From: a virus
DNA: 23,450 nucleotides
Reading direction: 5' to 3' (one strand)
IMG/VR virus record: IMGVR_UViG_3300017713_000089
Location: 1-23,450 of that record
The notes below the pieces were generated by a model. It made no database searches, was not told the DNA's origin, and saw only the letters and a list, made by a program, of their open reading frames with translations. Made by a program: the position numbers and the translations under genes. Position 1 is the first letter of the stretch. Every line of letters begins with the position of its first letter. This document shows positions 9,410 through 17,426 of this stretch, piece by piece.

Positions 9410-9859
9410 TTATAATCCTACATCTGTTGCAAATTGAGAAAATCCACCAAGTAATGTAGCACGAGCTTGTGCTTGTCCTGCCCTTCTTGCCATTCTGCCT
9501 TCGTAAAGTTGCATCTCTGCACCAGACAAAGCACCCTCTGCTTCTATTTGTCTTGCCCTACGATCATTTAATATATCCATATTCATTTTAGCCACTTCAT
9601 CTAGTTGTACTAGTAAGGGAGAACCAACATCTCCTCTTGCACCACTAGCCGCAAATGCCGCTCTTTGTTGAGATCGTAACCGTCTAAATTCTTCTACAGA
9701 TATTTGAGTTTCTGCTCGTTTAGCATACTCAATATTTTGTGCTTTGTTACGCATAATTTGAGCATTATATTCAGCCGCTCTTTGTCTTGCTTTGCCTTCC
9801 GCTTTTGACGCAGATGCTGACATTGCCGCTCCCGCTAATCCTATAAAAGCCCCTAACAT
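9410..9859 (-). CDS. Internal virion protein B-like (T7 gp14-like), 149 aa
   Basis: The protein begins with a short hydrophobic Ala/Gly-rich segment (MLGAFIGLAGAAMSASASKA) followed by a helical Ala/Arg/Gln-rich body typical of T7 gp14-type ejection proteins (T7 gp14 is 196 aa). I chose the ATG at 9857-9859: it overlaps the upstream stop as TAATG and has GGGAG 7 bases before it. A longer in-frame reading would add 15 residues from inside the tail gene and has less support. Proteins of this family are thought to help form the channel across the outer membrane at DNA ejection. Family assignment rests on order (after tail tubular protein B) and composition. Confidence 0.7.
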   Translation of the reverse strand: MLGAFIGLAGAAMSASASKAEGKARQRAAEYNAQIMRNKAQNIEYAKRAETQISVEEFRRLRSQQRAAFAASGARGDVGSPLLVQLDEVAKMNMDILNDRRARQIEAEGALSGAEMQLYEGRMARRAGQAQARATLLGGFSQFATDVGL

Positions 9860-12800
9860 TAGAAATCTCCCTCTGCATTTACTACCATTGCCAATACTGT
9901 GCATGGTGTAGGTGTATCATTTATTACATATACTAGTTTTAAAAACTCACTTGCATTGTCCATCCATACTGTTGCGTCTTCACTATATAAATCAGTTGCT
10001 GTAATATCTGGATTAAATTTAACCGCATCTGTTGTTGTTTTAGTTTGACCAACTTTTGCTTGATAAGTGTCTTTAAATCTAATAATAGCAAATTGAGCAT
10101 CCTTCTTAGAAGCCATACTAGTTGTGGTTCTTGTTTCTACATCTAAATACATTGGTGCTAATGTTGCTGTATAATTTAAACCTACAACTACTTTTGTATG
10201 ACCAGTAGATCCTATATTAATAGAGCCTAACGAAACTGTCTTATCAGCTAGAGGAACACCATCTGCACAAACAGAAACAGTTAACCCTTCTAAATAATCT
10301 AATCCAGTTAAGGTTGCTGATGAAGGACTGCTGTAAACAGTAGCAAAATCGCTTCCTACAAAATTTGTTGTATATCCTGTAAACTCTCTATCTCTTAAAA
10401 CTGCTATAAATCGTTTTGTACTTGAGTCTGCTTCCCAATTAGTAGAGTCATTATTTGGTGTAGTTGATCCAGATGTATGGTTTTGTAAAGCTACATATGT
10501 AACGCCACTATATTTAACATAGTTACCTTGAGTATAAGATGTACCACTAGCAACCCAATCAGAAGGATTTATAGTAACTTTTGTACTTAAATATACTTGG
10601 TCACTAGACTGACTGCTTGGCAACACAGAAACAGATTCAAACTCACCGCTTGTATTACAGGTATGCCTGTGCCATGCGTAAACTTTTTGATCTCTTTCAT
10701 ACGTTAAACCAAGTAACTGACCATCTGATCTAATTATCCATATAACATCATCGGGTTGTTGTTGATATGCCCAGTTTTCTATACCACCCTCTGTAATATG
10801 TTCTGCAAAAATTGTTAAATCTTGTGCTATAAAATCATCGCTATTATATTCATATTTCCATTCACGAACTTTTCTACCTTGTCTCATAGCAAAAATAACA
10901 GCAGAGTTTATTAATGTAGCTTGTGTATTATTTGAGCCATATGTAGTTTTTCTTTGCAAACTAAATGATGTAGGGGAAACTGGCACATCATCTGACTCTG
11001 CCTGTAAAGACCACTCACTACCAGAAGTTCCTATAATTAATGCTTCGTGAGGAACCAACCAGACAATACTATCAAGGTTGCCAGAATTGATTGTAAATGA
11101 CATAGCACTTGTATCTAACGATCCTAAAGTAAAGTTATTGTAGTCATCTGTAGCAGACAACCAAATAGTATTAACATCTCCAGAAACACCAGAAAAACAT
11201 AATCTATTTTGAAACAATGCTATACAAGATGGAAACCCATTATTTGCAGAAAAAGCACCCTCTGTAAAAAGCGTCATATTGGGGTATCTTTTTGCCCAGT
11301 TACCCGCACTTAGCTGTGCCGAAAGCGTTGAATTTGTACTACTATCTACGGTGCTTATACATTCGTAATAAACCGCTTCTCCAGTAGCAAGAAACTTGTA
11401 TAACGAACCGCCATTAGAACCTCCAGAATCTTCTGACTGAACAACATAAATTTGTAAATTATCATCAGAGTCATAGTGAATTGATAATCCAGTAGGTCTC
11501 GCAACAGTTCCACCAATGCTTATTGCGTTAGACGCAGTATGTGGAGATGTATATGATAATAAATCTACAGCACCTGTTGTTGAGTTCAAGGCATAGATAG
11601 TATTATCAACCAAAGTTATATCTGTATAGAATGGTACTGTTTGACTTGTTCCATATTGTGTTAACGATATACTAGAACTAAATGAAGAGTTATAAACAAC
11701 AAGTTTTGAATTGTTAACATAACTATATCCCTGAAAACTACCGTGAGGTGAATAGTTTGATGTTCTTTCTTGCGAATAATAATGTATAAAAAATCTATCA
11801 GCAGAGCTACCAAAACCAATTGATCTTGGATAATATTGATGAGAAGCAATGGCACCTGTACCATTTGTCGCTGTTAAATTTAATACCGTACTAGCAGAAC
11901 CTAAAGTGGTAGCTGAAAAAGAAATAACCTTCATTTCAGAAGATGAATTTTGAGCCAAGAGATAAATTTTATCATTTGCAAATGCAATATCAAATACATC
12001 TTCTATACCTGTATAGTTAACTTTTGCAATGCAGGTAATTTTATTATCAACAGGTGAAGAAAAGAATCTATATATTGTATGATCATCGTCTGCATTTTGT
12101 GCTACAGCATACATATATCTTACATTTGTTAATGTTACAGTAGGCGATGAACCTAAGTTATAAGAACCGCTATGACTACTAGTAACAGCATATTTAAACT
12201 GTGTAGCACTTACTCTGTCTGTAACAACTACATCACCTGTAGGGTCGGGTAACACTTGAGATAATGGTGGGTTAGTAAAAATTAAATCACTTATATTTAA
12301 AGTCATTCCAACAGCAATATTATTATTAGCACTAGTTGTAATAGTTACTTTATTAGAGCTAGAATCTACAGAAGCCGCACTAATTGTATATGTTTCTTGT
12401 GATACTTTACCAGTTCCAAGACCAACAACATTGTTCATATTTGTTAAATCATTAGCAACTAAACCAGTACCTAATGCAACATGAGTTGTACCTGTTAACT
12501 CAATTGGATTGCCACTAGTATAATTAAAATTAGTTGCTGTAAATGCCGCATCACTTAAAATTTTACTTCCTGCATTATAATTAATACCACTAGCCCAAGC
12601 ATTGTAGTCTCCTATTTTATCTTGAAAAGGGCTTACTACTGATGCCTTAACTTCTGTTGCACTAGTGTATTCAGTTATTCTAACCAAAGAGTTAACATAT
12701 GGGCTTTCAATTAATAAACTAAAATTAAAAGGTGCCCCACTAGCTCTATCTACATGATCATATCTAACACGAAGTCTAACATTATTGCCTTCTGGTTCTT

Positions 12801-13674
12801 CTGAAGAAGTTATAAAGTTTTTTGAATTATTAGTTCCTGCGGCTGTACCATTACCCGTTGTATCGCCCACAACAATATAATCTGAAAATGTTACACCCTC
12901 ATCTAAACTTCTTTGTATAATAACACGACCAAGCCAAGTACCATTAGTTTCAAAACTCCAGTTTGAATTAGATGCATTTACTGATTGAGATATTTGAGAA
13001 GAGTCATAATTTGCTGTTATAGATTGCTCTGCTGTTGTTCTCAAAGCCTGAAACGCAAAGTAAGCACCAACATGATTAGAGTTAAATAAATCTCTATTTG
13101 CAGTTAATATAGTTGTTCCGTTTATTGCAGATGTAGTTACACTAATGCTTTCATCAGTATTTTGTTCCTTCAAAGGTGGAAAGCCTGTACTAAAATCATA
13201 TTCAGAAAACTGCCAACTAATATCATTAGCCGCAGATGTTCTACTTAATGTACTAACAACATGACTTGGGTGTGTAATAAATAATACATCACCAGATTGT
13301 GCAAATTTTAAATCTTTTATTTCAGCCCGCAAATAAGAATGAGATACCTCAAATGGACTGCTACCACTATTTACTGGAGAACCATTTTTGTAAAACCTAA
13401 AGTATCCACCGTTAGCAGTATTATCGCTATTGCCAATCTCAAGCATAAAAGATTCGCTTACACTAAATGTAAATGGATATAATCTTATCTCTTGATCTGA
13501 TTTTGTTTGAGATACATATTCTAAAGAAGGTCTGCGTACAACTCCACCATAAGGTAAAGGCACAAAGTTTTCTAACTCTTGACAACCTGCTTGATATTTA
13601 TCTACATCTTCACGAGCATACAAATAAGGGGAAAGCTCACCTGCGTTAAAGCTATTTACAATTTTCTTTGGCAT
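9859..13674 (-). CDS. Tail tubular protein B (nozzle), enlarged, with carbohydrate-binding-like insert (1271 aa)
   Basis: The N-terminus contains FNAGELSPYLYAREDVDKYQ followed by a GGVVRRP segment, the hallmark opening of T7 gp12-like nozzle proteins, and it directly follows tail tubular protein A. At 1271 aa it is much longer than T7 gp12 (794 aa). The extra length includes Ser/Thr/Asn-rich beta regions (about 160-520), a run of propeller-like strands (about 530-770), and a compact segment (about 1035-1082) with W1040, the GTSYTQGNYVKYSGVTYVAL pattern and W1080, which resembles CBM5/12 chitin-binding modules. The product should form the tail nozzle that contacts the cell surface; glycan binding is inference. 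The start ATG (13672-13674) has GAGGGG two bases upstream. Confidence 0.85.
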   Translation of the reverse strand: MPKKIVNSFNAGELSPYLYAREDVDKYQAGCQELENFVPLPYGGVVRRPSLEYVSQTKSDQEIRLYPFTFSVSESFMLEIGNSDNTANGGYFRFYKNGSPVNSGSSPFEVSHSYLRAEIKDLKFAQSGDVLFITHPSHVVSTLSRTSAANDISWQFSEYDFSTGFPPLKEQNTDESISVTTSAINGTTILTANRDLFNSNHVGAYFAFQALRTTAEQSITANYDSSQISQSVNASNSNWSFETNGTWLGRVIIQRSLDEGVTFSDYIVVGDTTGNGTAAGTNNSKNFITSSEEPEGNNVRLRVRYDHVDRASGAPFNFSLLIESPYVNSLVRITEYTSATEVKASVVSPFQDKIGDYNAWASGINYNAGSKILSDAAFTATNFNYTSGNPIELTGTTHVALGTGLVANDLTNMNNVVGLGTGKVSQETYTISAASVDSSSNKVTITTSANNNIAVGMTLNISDLIFTNPPLSQVLPDPTGDVVVTDRVSATQFKYAVTSSHSGSYNLGSSPTVTLTNVRYMYAVAQNADDDHTIYRFFSSPVDNKITCIAKVNYTGIEDVFDIAFANDKIYLLAQNSSSEMKVISFSATTLGSASTVLNLTATNGTGAIASHQYYPRSIGFGSSADRFFIHYYSQERTSNYSPHGSFQGYSYVNNSKLVVYNSSFSSSISLTQYGTSQTVPFYTDITLVDNTIYALNSTTGAVDLLSYTSPHTASNAISIGGTVARPTGLSIHYDSDDNLQIYVVQSEDSGGSNGGSLYKFLATGEAVYYECISTVDSSTNSTLSAQLSAGNWAKRYPNMTLFTEGAFSANNGFPSCIALFQNRLCFSGVSGDVNTIWLSATDDYNNFTLGSLDTSAMSFTINSGNLDSIVWLVPHEALIIGTSGSEWSLQAESDDVPVSPTSFSLQRKTTYGSNNTQATLINSAVIFAMRQGRKVREWKYEYNSDDFIAQDLTIFAEHITEGGIENWAYQQQPDDVIWIIRSDGQLLGLTYERDQKVYAWHRHTCNTSGEFESVSVLPSSQSSDQVYLSTKVTINPSDWVASGTSYTQGNYVKYSGVTYVALQNHTSGSTTPNNDSTNWEADSSTKRFIAVLRDREFTGYTTNFVGSDFATVYSSPSSATLTGLDYLEGLTVSVCADGVPLADKTVSLGSINIGSTGHTKVVVGLNYTATLAPMYLDVETRTTTSMASKKDAQFAIIRFKDTYQAKVGQTKTTTDAVKFNPDITATDLYSEDATVWMDNASEFLKLVYVINDTPTPCTVLAMVVNAEGDF

Positions 13675-13682
13675 AGCCCCTC

Positions 13683-14633
13683 TTATGGAATACTGTTATA
13701 GTTTGTCTGCGAGAACGGTGGGTAACTATTGCTTGAACTTGTAGTTGTATAAGTAGCCTCTAACCATTCGCTATCATTAACAGCATAGTTATTTTGCTCA
13801 AATCCATTAACTCGTCTAGCTTCTGGTAGAATAACACCATAGAACTCTTGTATTAGAGAGTCCTTCAAATCTTGGTTTCCTGCAACTGGAACGGCTAACT
13901 TGCCTGCAAGCATAGTGTAAAATACTTCTGCAAATAATGCATCCATATCTTCTGGCTCTGGTAATTTGTCGTAACAAATAAAAATTCTATTATCGTTGGA
14001 TAGTAGGGAATCTTTTTCTATTTCCCACTCTACATTTGGTTTTGCATATTGATATGCGTCATCTGTGTTAGATACATACAAACAACGAAGTAGGTTATCT
14101 GGAACTTTGAAAGAGTAGTCATATCCGAATGTTGGTTTTACAGCCGTAAGAGTAACACCAGTAGCGGCTGTGCTTCCAGAGTTGTAATCACCTACAGGCG
14201 AAAAAGATGTTGTGCTTAGTGTTCCTACTGCTACATTGCTACCGTTGTATCCCATAGTTAAAGACCAACGATCATTTGTATTATCGTAGGTTAGACTAAC
14301 ATATCCATTTTGACCACTTGTGCCTGTTGTAAAAGTTGGTCTGCCATTAGAGTCTGGCGTAGATGCTATAAGGTTACCACTAAAACCACTTTGAGACGAA
14401 ATAGTAGAGCCAATAGCAAACTTAATTTTATACACACCTATCTCAGAACGAGCTTTGCAACAGTTCCAAGAATGCATACGAACTAGTTCTTTTAAAGTTT
14501 GTTCGTAGTGTAAATCGCATTGGTTAAAAATACTACCTGTATTGCTTGAAAAAGTTGTATTGGTTAATTGATTACGCTCGTTGCCGATTTTGCTTAGAGC
14601 CATGTTGCATATCTGTACTTTTGTCAAAGCCAT
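13683..14633 (-). CDS. Tail tubular protein A (adaptor/gatekeeper), with ~100-aa insert (316 aa)
   Basis: The first 65 residues carry the T7 gp11 pattern: ICNMALSKIGNERNQL, then HYEQTLKELVRMHSWNCCKA. After residue 170 the pattern resumes with YDYSFKVPDNLLRCLYV. Between them, about residues 68-166, lies a Gly/Ser/Thr-rich beta-looking insert absent from T7 gp11 (196 aa), possibly an immunoglobulin-like or decoration domain. The protein should form the dodecameric adaptor between portal and nozzle. AGGA lies 7 bases before the ATG at 14631-14633, right after the T-run of the terminator, so this gene is either read through from the head genes or started by a promoter I did not locate. Confidence 0.85.
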   Translation of the reverse strand: MALTKVQICNMALSKIGNERNQLTNTTFSSNTGSIFNQCDLHYEQTLKELVRMHSWNCCKARSEIGVYKIKFAIGSTISSQSGFSGNLIASTPDSNGRPTFTTGTSGQNGYVSLTYDNTNDRWSLTMGYNGSNVAVGTLSTTSFSPVGDYNSGSTAATGVTLTAVKPTFGYDYSFKVPDNLLRCLYVSNTDDAYQYAKPNVEWEIEKDSLLSNDNRIFICYDKLPEPEDMDALFAEVFYTMLAGKLAVPVAGNQDLKDSLIQEFYGVILPEARRVNGFEQNNYAVNDSEWLEATYTTTSSSNSYPPFSQTNYNSIP

Positions 14634-14644
14634 AGTAGTATCCT

Positions 14645-14676
14645 AAAAAAAAGGGTAAGGGGAGGTTGCCCTCCCC
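14645..14676 (-). terminator. Rho-independent terminator after the head genes
   Basis: On the minus strand a perfect 7-bp stem (14659-14665 with 14670-14676, GGGGAGG/CCTCCCC) closes a GCAA tetraloop. It is followed by TTACCC and a run of eight T (plus-strand A 14645-14652). It sits 6 bases after the stop of the decoration gene and before the ribosome-binding site of tail tubular protein A. The six-base gap between stem and T-run may make it partial, allowing some read-through into the tail genes. Confidence 0.8.
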
Positions 14677-14682
14677 AATGTA

Positions 14683-15030
14683 TTACTCGTTTGTTGCGAT
14701 CAGGATTACACCTGAAACAGATGCAGTAGCGTCAGTAGTAGCAAGAAGAATCTTGCCTCCTACGTCAACATTACCTGCAAATTCACAAAGACTTGAAGCC
14801 CCTGTTTTTACTGCAGTTAATGCACCTGCGTATCCAATGTCAACGTCTCCTGAACTTGGGGTCAAGTTAGCATAGACGACACGAGCTTCCTGCGGAAGAA
14901 CTATTGATACTGTGTGACTAGCTGCCCCTGTAGAAGAAATTGTAACAGGAATAGCCTGAACATTTCCACGATAGTTAGACTTAGTAACTAAGCCTGCATT
15001 TACTGCTGTAACTTCACTTGAATTAGCCAT
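14683..15030 (-). CDS. Probable capsid decoration/stabilising protein (115 aa)
   Basis: The 115-residue product is small and rich in V, A, S, T and G, with alternating strand-like hydrophobics and no charged helix or membrane segment, so a beta-sandwich is likely. It begins MANSSEVTAVNAGLVTKSNY and ends ...GVILIATNE. It lies immediately downstream of the major capsid gene and upstream of a strong terminator, so it shares the capsid promoter and would be made in amounts similar to capsid. That position and fold type fit head decoration or cement proteins; I do not recognise a named family. AGGAG sits 8 bases before ATG (15028-15030). Confidence 0.7.
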   Translation of the reverse strand: MANSSEVTAVNAGLVTKSNYRGNVQAIPVTISSTGAASHTVSIVLPQEARVVYANLTPSSGDVDIGYAGALTAVKTGASSLCEFAGNVDVGGKILLATTDATASVSGVILIATNE

Positions 15031-15045
15031 TTTAAATACTCCTAA

Positions 15046-16074
15046 TTAAGAATTTGAACAAGGAATGACAACAACTTTTTCCTCTTCCATACGGACAGCA
15101 CCAAGCTCTGCCTTCATGTAAGCGTAGTAGTTGAAGCCTTTATCAGCCCGTTCAGACACCTTAGTAGTCATGTCAGGGTTGATTTCCAACAAAGCCGCAT
15201 CAGGCATAAATGCATAACACGCACGAGTAGAGTCAGTCGAAGCAGACTGCCAAGCACCTGTAGACGCCAAATTAGTATCAGCGATTTCAAAGTATGCTTG
15301 AAGAGTAGTTGAAGTTGAGCTGTAGCTTGCTTCTAATGTTTCAATTTCAGCACCAGTACGGTTGATGAAAGGAACAATGTTAGAGATACAGAACTTCGCA
15401 CCCATATAGTCATAGATAGCACCTGCTGAACGGTCAAGCGGACGATTCGCAGTATAATCGAAGTTGATAAAGTTATCATCTTCCATCATGTGCTTCCATT
15501 GTACCCAAGAAATCTTGAACACAGGAGCTTGTGAATCAATGTCTACGTTGTTGTTACCGAACTTTTCTAGCACAGACAAAAATTTCTTGTAAGTGAAGTC
15601 ATAGTTGTTATCAGCATTAGCGTCTACGCCTACAGCTTCGTTATCACGAAATGCTTGTGTAGTTGCAGAAGTTTCAACGTCAGTTGTGTTAGCTGTTCCT
15701 AAGAACGCTTGGTCGAGGATAATGTCCTCTTGACGCATGAACTTGTTCTTCATTGCGTTTAGTTTAGCGTTACGAGGATCAGTTCCCATCTTGCTCAAGT
15801 CTGCCCAGTCCATGAACTGACCATCCTGAAATGCCTGACGAGAAGTCCGACGACGACTGTAATCAAGTTCTGATACAGGTGAGTCACCGAAACGGTTAGT
15901 TACTTTCTGGGGCAACCCGCCACCAGTTGTACGCTGATAAACACCTTCTTTACGGAACAGATCGCCTGCAGCTAACTGAACGTAAGGACGGAGCTTACCA
16001 CCCTTGACTTCAACCGTTTCACGAATTGCACGGTCAAAGCCAATTACATATGTGTTTAATAGGTCTTGCGACAT
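15046..16074 (-). CDS. Major capsid protein (342 aa)
   Basis: The 342-residue protein starts MSQDLLNTYVIGFDRAIRET and includes SELDYSRRRTSRQAF (about 69-83) and FMRQEDIILDQAFLGTA (about 112-128), conserved-looking elements of a phage capsid family (HK97-type fold, possibly the Phage_capsid_2 group; the exact family is from memory). Length matches T7 gp10A (345 aa). It lies between the scaffold gene and a small decoration gene, the usual place for the capsid gene. It has a strong GGAGG site 7 bases upstream of ATG (16072-16074), and a promoter and a 140-nt leader of its own. Base composition is noticeably less AT-rich and codon use looks more selected than in neighbours, as expected for a very highly expressed gene. 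Confidence 0.88.
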   Translation of the reverse strand: MSQDLLNTYVIGFDRAIRETVEVKGGKLRPYVQLAAGDLFRKEGVYQRTTGGGLPQKVTNRFGDSPVSELDYSRRRTSRQAFQDGQFMDWADLSKMGTDPRNAKLNAMKNKFMRQEDIILDQAFLGTANTTDVETSATTQAFRDNEAVGVDANADNNYDFTYKKFLSVLEKFGNNNVDIDSQAPVFKISWVQWKHMMEDDNFINFDYTANRPLDRSAGAIYDYMGAKFCISNIVPFINRTGAEIETLEASYSSTSTTLQAYFEIADTNLASTGAWQSASTDSTRACYAFMPDAALLEINPDMTTKVSERADKGFNYYAYMKAELGAVRMEEEKVVVIPCSNS

Positions 16075-16075
16075 A

Positions 16076-16216
16076 TCTAAACCTCCAATTTAATGATTAA
16101 TATAATAATTAGTTTCTTTCGGCTCTGAGTATCCGCACTTACGGGTCTTGCCTAGATTTTAGGTTCTCACCCCAGACTCTTCAACAGGCTTTATAAAAGG
16201 TATCTGTGTTAAATCT
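16076..16216 (-). ncRNA. Structured 5' leader RNA of the capsid transcript (unassigned)
   Basis: Between the predicted transcription start (near 16216) and the capsid ATG lie about 140 untranslated bases. Three small hairpins can be drawn: GGT-GAGA-ACC with a GNRA loop (16162-16171), CCTA/TAGG (16051+100 to 16163, i.e. 16151-16163) and CCG/CGG (16133-16144), all enclosed by GAGT/ACTC (16176-16179 with 16127-16130). The first two share two bases, so they would be alternatives. The segment 16120-16190 is clearly richer in G+C than the AT-rich bases on either side. It could stabilise the mRNA, act as a translational switch, or bind a protein. I do not recognise a known riboswitch consensus; the folding was done by eye. 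Confidence 0.45.
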
Positions 16217-16222
16217 GAAAAA

Positions 16223-16251
16223 CTAATACTTTGTAAGAAGATAATTGTCAA
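16223..16251 (-). promoter_or_regulatory. Sigma-70-type promoter for the major capsid gene
   Basis: On the minus strand TTGACA (16246-16251, 6/6) is followed by 17 bases and TATTAG (16223-16228, 4/6). It lies within the 184-base gap between the scaffold stop and the capsid start, the longest gap in the structural gene cluster. The -35 lies in the shared nonamer ACTTGACAA. Paired with the terminator at 14645-14676 it isolates a capsid plus decoration unit. Confidence 0.7.
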
Positions 16252-16258
16252 GTAAATT

Positions 16259-17122
16259 TTATAATAAATTTGCAGGTGGATTAAGTGATGCCTTTTTAGC
16301 CAACAACTGTCCATACTCCTTTGTTAACTGTTGATAACTTAAATCACTAGTATTTTCGTGTGCATACATTTTACGCTCAACTTCAACTAACTGATCATCA
16401 ACAGTAGCAATCGACTCATTCTTATTAGCAATGATTGCATCATCTTTAATTAATGGAACAATCTTATCATTTATTGCTTTAATAAAAGCTGTATTATTTC
16501 CAAGTTGTGGGTCATCTTTTAGTTCTGACAATCCTAAGAAGTCAAGACACTCAGCAACACGAGAAATATTATATTCATACTCATCTCCACGCCACTCTTC
16601 ACGAAGGTCTTGCTCTGCTTCTGTTGCAAGCATATCGTATTCTTTTTCTTCTTCTTGTTCAGAAAGTTCGTTTCTAGCTAACTCATATTCAACCAAAGCC
16701 TGTGCTTGGTCATTAGATAACCCCATAGCGTGAGCAATTTCCTTAAACTCACCCATAGCTTCATCGTCTACCTCAAAACCTTCTGGTGCTTCTGGAAACT
16801 CAATGTTATAATCTTCAGACGAATCTGGAACATTAAATATTTCTTTACGTTGTTCAATGATTGAAGGGTCATCAGACTCCATTAGTTCTTGTAACTTTTT
16901 ACCAGTAAACCCTTGTGCATGAATAGCACCTTTAGCTAGGTCTTCTGGTGTAGTGTACTTTGACCAAATAGAATGTTTGCCTAAATCATCTGGCAAAGAG
17001 TTACGCCATTCTTCTGTAAAAGTGCCTTCATCAGAGAGCATATCAATATATTCTTGCTCGCTATGTTCAACACCAGTATCTACTACTTCTTCTTGTATTT
17101 CTTCGTGAACTTCTTCACTCAT
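16259..17122 (-). CDS. Capsid scaffold/assembly protein (287 aa)
   Basis: The protein is very acidic (it starts MSEEVHEEIQEEVVDTGVEH), predicted mostly helical with a Glu-rich coiled segment near 150-190 (ELSEQEEEKEYDML), and contains WRNSLPDDL (about 39-47) plus a TPEDLAKGAIHAQ segment (58-70), a pattern common in podovirus scaffold proteins. The length is close to T7 gp9 (307 aa). It directly precedes the major capsid gene, the normal order. GGAG lies 7 bases before ATG (17120-17122). It should direct procapsid assembly from inside the shell and leave or be degraded before packaging. Function rests on position, composition and the short conserved elements. Confidence 0.82.
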   Translation of the reverse strand: MSEEVHEEIQEEVVDTGVEHSEQEYIDMLSDEGTFTEEWRNSLPDDLGKHSIWSKYTTPEDLAKGAIHAQGFTGKKLQELMESDDPSIIEQRKEIFNVPDSSEDYNIEFPEAPEGFEVDDEAMGEFKEIAHAMGLSNDQAQALVEYELARNELSEQEEEKEYDMLATEAEQDLREEWRGDEYEYNISRVAECLDFLGLSELKDDPQLGNNTAFIKAINDKIVPLIKDDAIIANKNESIATVDDQLVEVERKMYAHENTSDLSYQQLTKEYGQLLAKKASLNPPANLL

Positions 17123-17144
17123 ATTACTTCTCCTTTTTGTTCAA

Positions 17145-17426
17145 TTATCTACATTTCCATTTTCGTAAAGCAAGTGCTTTTCGTGTAGGTCTTCCCTTAC
17201 TGTCTTTCATAGCACCCTTCATGCCGCTCATTCTTGCACAAAAAGATGCTCGCCTCTTAGCGTCTTTACTTCCACGTTTTGCTTTACCTGTTACGGGTGC
17301 TTTTAAGTTGCTACCAGTTTTAGCATTGTAATACTTGCGACCCTTTGCAGATAAACCACCAGTAGGGTTCTTATGCACTTTACGCATAGAAACACCCTTC
17401 TTACGATTAAGTGCAGTTCTAGGCAT
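17145..17426 (-). CDS. Small very basic protein, DUF6321-like (93 aa)
   Basis: This 93-residue protein is strongly basic (Lys/Arg-rich) and has the run GGLSAKGRKYYNAKTGSNLK (about 23-42) followed by an SFCARMSGMKG element (about 61-71) and GRPTRKALALRKWKC near the end. I recall this pattern as DUF6321, a family seen in many marine phages; the function is unknown. The three cysteines are not spaced like a zinc finger. The start ATG (17424-17426) overlaps the upstream stop as TAATG. Lying between the portal and scaffold genes next to another basic protein, it may bind nucleic acid in the head or during assembly, but this is inference. Confidence 0.78.
   Translation of the reverse strand: MPRTALNRKKGVSMRKVHKNPTGGLSAKGRKYYNAKTGSNLKAPVTGKAKRGSKDAKRRASFCARMSGMKGAMKDSKGRPTRKALALRKWKCR

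Noticed and set aside
16120-16190. A tRNA or hammerhead ribozyme in the capsid leader
   Set aside because: No cloverleaf can be drawn, and although GAAA-like bases occur, the CUGANGA core of a hammerhead is absent.
16431-16733. A 100-codon plus-strand frame opposite the scaffold gene
   Set aside because: Its serine-rich translation is what the antisense of Glu-rich codons produces; no start signal is seen.
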